A stretch of DNA of 8,416 bases from JBKJVQ01 sp046717125. GTDB lineage: Bacteria; Pseudomonadota; Alphaproteobacteria; Rhizobiales; Methyloligellaceae. A model generated the notes under the pieces. That model saw only the letters and a program-made list of their open reading frames with translations. It did no database searches and was not told the origin of the DNA. Shown here piece by piece: positions 6,746 to 8,416 of the stretch; positions within the stretch are counted from its first letter, which is position 1, and each line of letters starts with the position of its first letter. The stretch lies in assembly GCA_046717125.1 (NCBI GenBank), contig JBKJVQ010000007.1, positions 1 through 8,416 on the forward strand. The letters run 5' to 3'. The position numbers were made by a program, and so were the translations under genes.

Positions 6746-7356
6746 CGCGCCAGCTCCTTCAGGCCGAGCCGGATCAGCTCCTCGGGCTTCGCGTCACGCC
6801 CGGCGCGCGCGACCGCCGCCGCCACGGCCGCGCTCGCCTGCGCCTGCGCGTAGCCGAGATTGGAGAGCGCGGAGACCGCGTCGGCCGCCGCCGCGCCGTG
6901 CGGGGCGAGTATCGGGGAGGCCGCCTCGCCGCCCGGCAGGATCGCGGGCGAAAGCGCGGGCATGCGATCTTTCAGCTCGGCCACGACCCGCGCGGCGACC
7001 TTCGGCCCGACGCCCGGCGTGCGCGCGATCATCGCCCTGTCCTGCAGCGCCACGGCGTTGGCGAGATCGGCGGCCGAAAGCGTCGCCAAAACGGCCAGCG
7101 CGAGCTTCGCGCCCACGCCCTGCACGTTCTGCAGCGCCCGGAACCACGCCCGCTCGCTCTCGGTCGCAAAGCCGTAGAGGCGGATCATGTCCTCGCGCAC
7201 ATAGGTCTCGATCAGGAGCGTCGTCGGCTCGCCGAGCGGCGGCAGCGCGCCGATCGTGCGCGGGGAGACGCGGACCTCGTAGCCCACGCCGCCGACATCG
7301 ATCAGCACCGTCTCGATACCGACACTCGCGACCTCGCCGCGCAGGCGGCCAATCAT
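6742..7356 (-). CDS. ruvA: Holliday junction recognition protein RuvA
   Basis: RuvA binds four-way junctions and recruits RuvB rings to either side. The 204-residue protein starts MIGRLRGEV and has an OB-fold domain (about 1-63). VREDMIRLYGF (53-63) includes E55-D56, the acidic pin residues at the same numbers as in E. coli. Two helix-hairpin-helix motifs follow, NVQGVGAKLA (77-86) and TPGVGPKVA (113-121). A flexible Ala/Pro-rich linker (about 132-155) leads to the small C-terminal domain III (about 156-204) that contacts RuvB. The ATG at 7356 overlaps the ruvC stop by four bases (ATGA), and its own stop overlaps the ruvB GTG, so translation is coupled on both sides. Confidence 0.98.
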   Translation of the reverse strand: MIGRLRGEVASVGIETVLIDVGGVGYEVRVSPRTIGALPPLGEPTTLLIETYVREDMIRLYGFATESERAWFRALQNVQGVGAKLALAVLATLSAADLANAVALQDRAMIARTPGVGPKVAARVVAELKDRMPALSPAILPGGEAASPILAPHGAAAADAVSALSNLGYAQAQASAAVAAAVARAGRDAKPEELIRLGLKELAR

Positions 7357-7877
7357 CGCGCCGCGCCCGCGACGAGCTGCGTCGCCAGCGATCTGTGCCA
7401 GACGCGGTGATGCGCATGGGTGATGGCGATGGCGAGCGCGTCGGCCGCATGTTCCGTGCCCGGTGTCGCGCGCGGCAGGAGATGCCGGATCATGGCGCGG
7501 ATCTGGGTCTTATCGGCGTGGCCCGCGCCGACGACCGTCTTCTTGACGAGGTTCGGCGCGTATTCGGCGACGGCGAGCCCGGCCAGCGCCGGCACGAGCA
7601 AGGCGATCCCGCGCGCTTGGCCGAGCTTGAGCGTCGCGGCCGCATCGCGGTTGACGAAGGTCTGCTCGACGGCGGCCTCGCGCGGACACCATGCGGCCAG
7701 CGCGGCGCTGAGCCCGTCATGCAGCTGCCGCAGCCTTGCGGCGAGCGCGTCGCCCGAATCCGATGAGACCGTGCCGCAGGCGATGAAGGCGAGCCTTGAC
7801 CCATCTGACTCGATCACGCCCCAGCCGGTCGCCCGGAGGCCCGGATCGATGCCGATGATGCGAATCGCCTGATGCAT
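7353..7877 (-). CDS. ruvC: Holliday junction resolvase RuvC
   Basis: RuvC cuts paired strands of Holliday junctions held by RuvAB. The 174-residue product has GIDPGLRATGWG (9-20) with catalytic D11, AVEQTFVN (69-76) with E71, and TEHAADALAIAITHAH (141-156) with H143 and D146. The Asp/Glu/His/Asp set matches the form seen in Thermus thermophilus RuvC, where His takes the place of the E. coli Asp138; this is a known variant and not a defect. The start is ATG at 7877, giving MHQAIRIIGIDPG; an in-frame extension to about 7934 adds 19 residues with no family similarity. No strong Shine-Dalgarno is seen. A candidate LexA box lies 11 bases upstream. yebC ends 53 bases upstream. Confidence 0.97.
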   Translation of the reverse strand: MHQAIRIIGIDPGLRATGWGVIESDGSRLAFIACGTVSSDSGDALAARLRQLHDGLSAALAAWCPREAAVEQTFVNRDAAATLKLGQARGIALLVPALAGLAVAEYAPNLVKKTVVGAGHADKTQIRAMIRHLLPRATPGTEHAADALAIAITHAHHRVWHRSLATQLVAGAAR

Positions 7878-7888
7878 GGGTGAGACTA

Positions 7889-7903
7889 GCACGGAAGGTG
7901 AAC
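7889..7903 (-). promoter_or_regulatory. Candidate LexA (SOS) box upstream of ruvC
   Basis: On the minus strand the sequence GTTCACCTTCCGTGC fits GTTC-N7-GTTC, the direct-repeat LexA site described for alphaproteobacteria, with one mismatch (second half GTGC). It ends 11 bases before the ruvC ATG, in the 53-base gap after yebC, where it could block transcription of ruvCAB. ruvCAB is a recognised SOS target in several bacteria, including alphaproteobacteria. One mismatch in eight fixed bases can occur by chance in short gaps, so the position next to ruvC is the main support. Confidence 0.5.
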
Positions 7904-7930
7904 AAGCTCTCGCAGACGAGCGAGCCCCCC

Positions 7931-8416
7931 TCAAGCGCTCATCTTCTCCGCCACGGCGTCGGACACGTCGAAATTGGCGTAGACGGACTGCACGTCGTCA
8001 TTGTCCTCCAGCGCGTCGATCATGCGCAGCAGCTTCTCGCCGTTCTCGTCATCGACATCGATATTGGTCTTCGGCCGCCAGACGATCTTTGCGCTGCGCG
8101 GTGCGCCGAACTTTTCCTCCAGCGCGCCGGCCACCTTATGCAGCGCCTCGGCCTCGCAACTGATCCAGTGGCCGTCCTGATCCGATTCGCAGTCGGACGC
8201 ACCGGCCTCCAGCGCCGCCTCGAACATCGCATCGGGGGTCGCCACGCTAGCGGGAAACTCGATCTCGCCCACCCGGTCGAACATGAAGGAGACCGACCCC
8301 GTCTCGCCGAGATTGGCGCCATATTTCGTGAAGACCGCGCGCACGTCGGAGGCGGTGCGGTTGCGGTTGTCCGTCAGCGCCTCGACGATGATGCCGACGC
8401 CGCCTAAGCCAAAACC
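7931..8416 (-). CDS. yebC: YebC/PmpR family protein (5' end missing)
   Basis: This is the last 161 residues of a YebC protein, normally about 248 long, so roughly 85-90 N-terminal residues lie beyond the sequence end. The frame is open to base 8416. Recognisable parts are VEALTDNRNRT (fragment 11-21), FTKYGANLGETGSVSFMF (30-47), VWRPKTNIDV and, near the end, MIDALEDNDDVQSVYANFDV, all typical of the family. YebC proteins were long annotated as transcription regulators; more recent work ties some members to ribosomes stalled on difficult sequences such as polyproline. yebC next to ruvC is a common bacterial arrangement. The stop is 53 bases before the ruvC start. The first few codons at the edge (GFGLGG) depart from the expected GYGPGG, with a TTA codon unusual for this GC content, and may be poor-quality sequence. 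Confidence 0.95.
   Translation of the reverse strand, partial: GFGLGGVGIIVEALTDNRNRTASDVRAVFTKYGANLGETGSVSFMFDRVGEIEFPASVATPDAMFEAALEAGASDCESDQDGHWISCEAEALHKVAGALEEKFGAPRSAKIVWRPKTNIDVDDENGEKLLRMIDALEDNDDVQSVYANFDVSDAVAEKMSA

Noticed and set aside
7441..7455. Loss of a RuvC catalytic residue, because His stands where E. coli has Asp138
   Set aside because: His at this position is the catalytic form in Thermus RuvC and many other bacteria, so the enzyme should be active.
6399..7766. A 455-codon open frame on the plus strand opposite ruvB, ruvA and ruvC
   Set aside because: The product is an Arg/Pro/Ser/Ala-rich shadow of three conserved genes with no recognisable domain.
7909..7926. Possible terminator between yebC and ruvC
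   Set aside because: Only a 5-bp stem (CTCGC / GCGAG) with no T-tract on the minus strand; too weak to call.
7878..7934. Longer RuvC N terminus
   Set aside because: The added 19 residues are Arg/Ser-rich with no family similarity, would overlap the yebC stop and would translate the candidate LexA box. ATG at 7877 gives the normal RuvC start.

Overview
This stretch looks like a piece of chromosome from a GC-rich alphaproteobacterium, most likely of the order Hyphomicrobiales (Rhizobiales). The evidence is the gene order yebC-ruvC-ruvA-ruvB ... ybgC-tolQ-tolR-tolA-tolB, the form of the proteins (Pro/Lys/Glu-rich TolA, GTG starts in 4-base overlaps), and two long imperfect palindromes between tol genes that resemble dispersed repeats common in that order. 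The genus cannot be told from the sequence. All ten recognised or predicted genes lie on the minus strand, so transcription runs from high to low coordinates.

First block (8416 to about 4334): the C-terminal two thirds of YebC, then ruvC, ruvA, ruvB, a Tat-exported calcineurin-like metallophosphoesterase and the hotdog thioesterase ybgC. From ruvC to ybgC every gene overlaps the next by 4 or 8 bases, so five genes form one translationally coupled chain. A near-consensus alphaproteobacterial LexA site (GTTC-N7-GTGC) lies just upstream of ruvC and suggests SOS control of the Holliday-junction genes and possibly of the two envelope genes coupled to them.

Second block (4122 to 534): after a 211-base gap come tolQ, tolR, tolA and tolB. 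TolQ, TolR and TolA form the proton-driven inner-membrane motor, and TolB is the periplasmic beta-propeller that links it to Pal during outer-membrane constriction at division. tolA begins with TTG and is flanked on both sides by palindromic repeat-like sequences.

Left end (533 to 1): pal, which normally follows tolB, is not found. Instead there is a small gene for a 47-residue predicted lipoprotein with a clear ribosome binding site, a plausible promoter and a downstream hairpin. The first ~70 bases are homopolymer-rich and look like a poor-quality sequence end. The last bases of the other end also depart from the expected YebC sequence, so this is probably a whole short contig.

Overall this is a conserved core region. 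I see no defence system, phage, CRISPR or insertion sequence. The points of interest are the coupled exported phosphoesterase, the candidate LexA site, the unidentified small lipoprotein in the place of pal, and the repeat-flanked TTG-initiated tolA.
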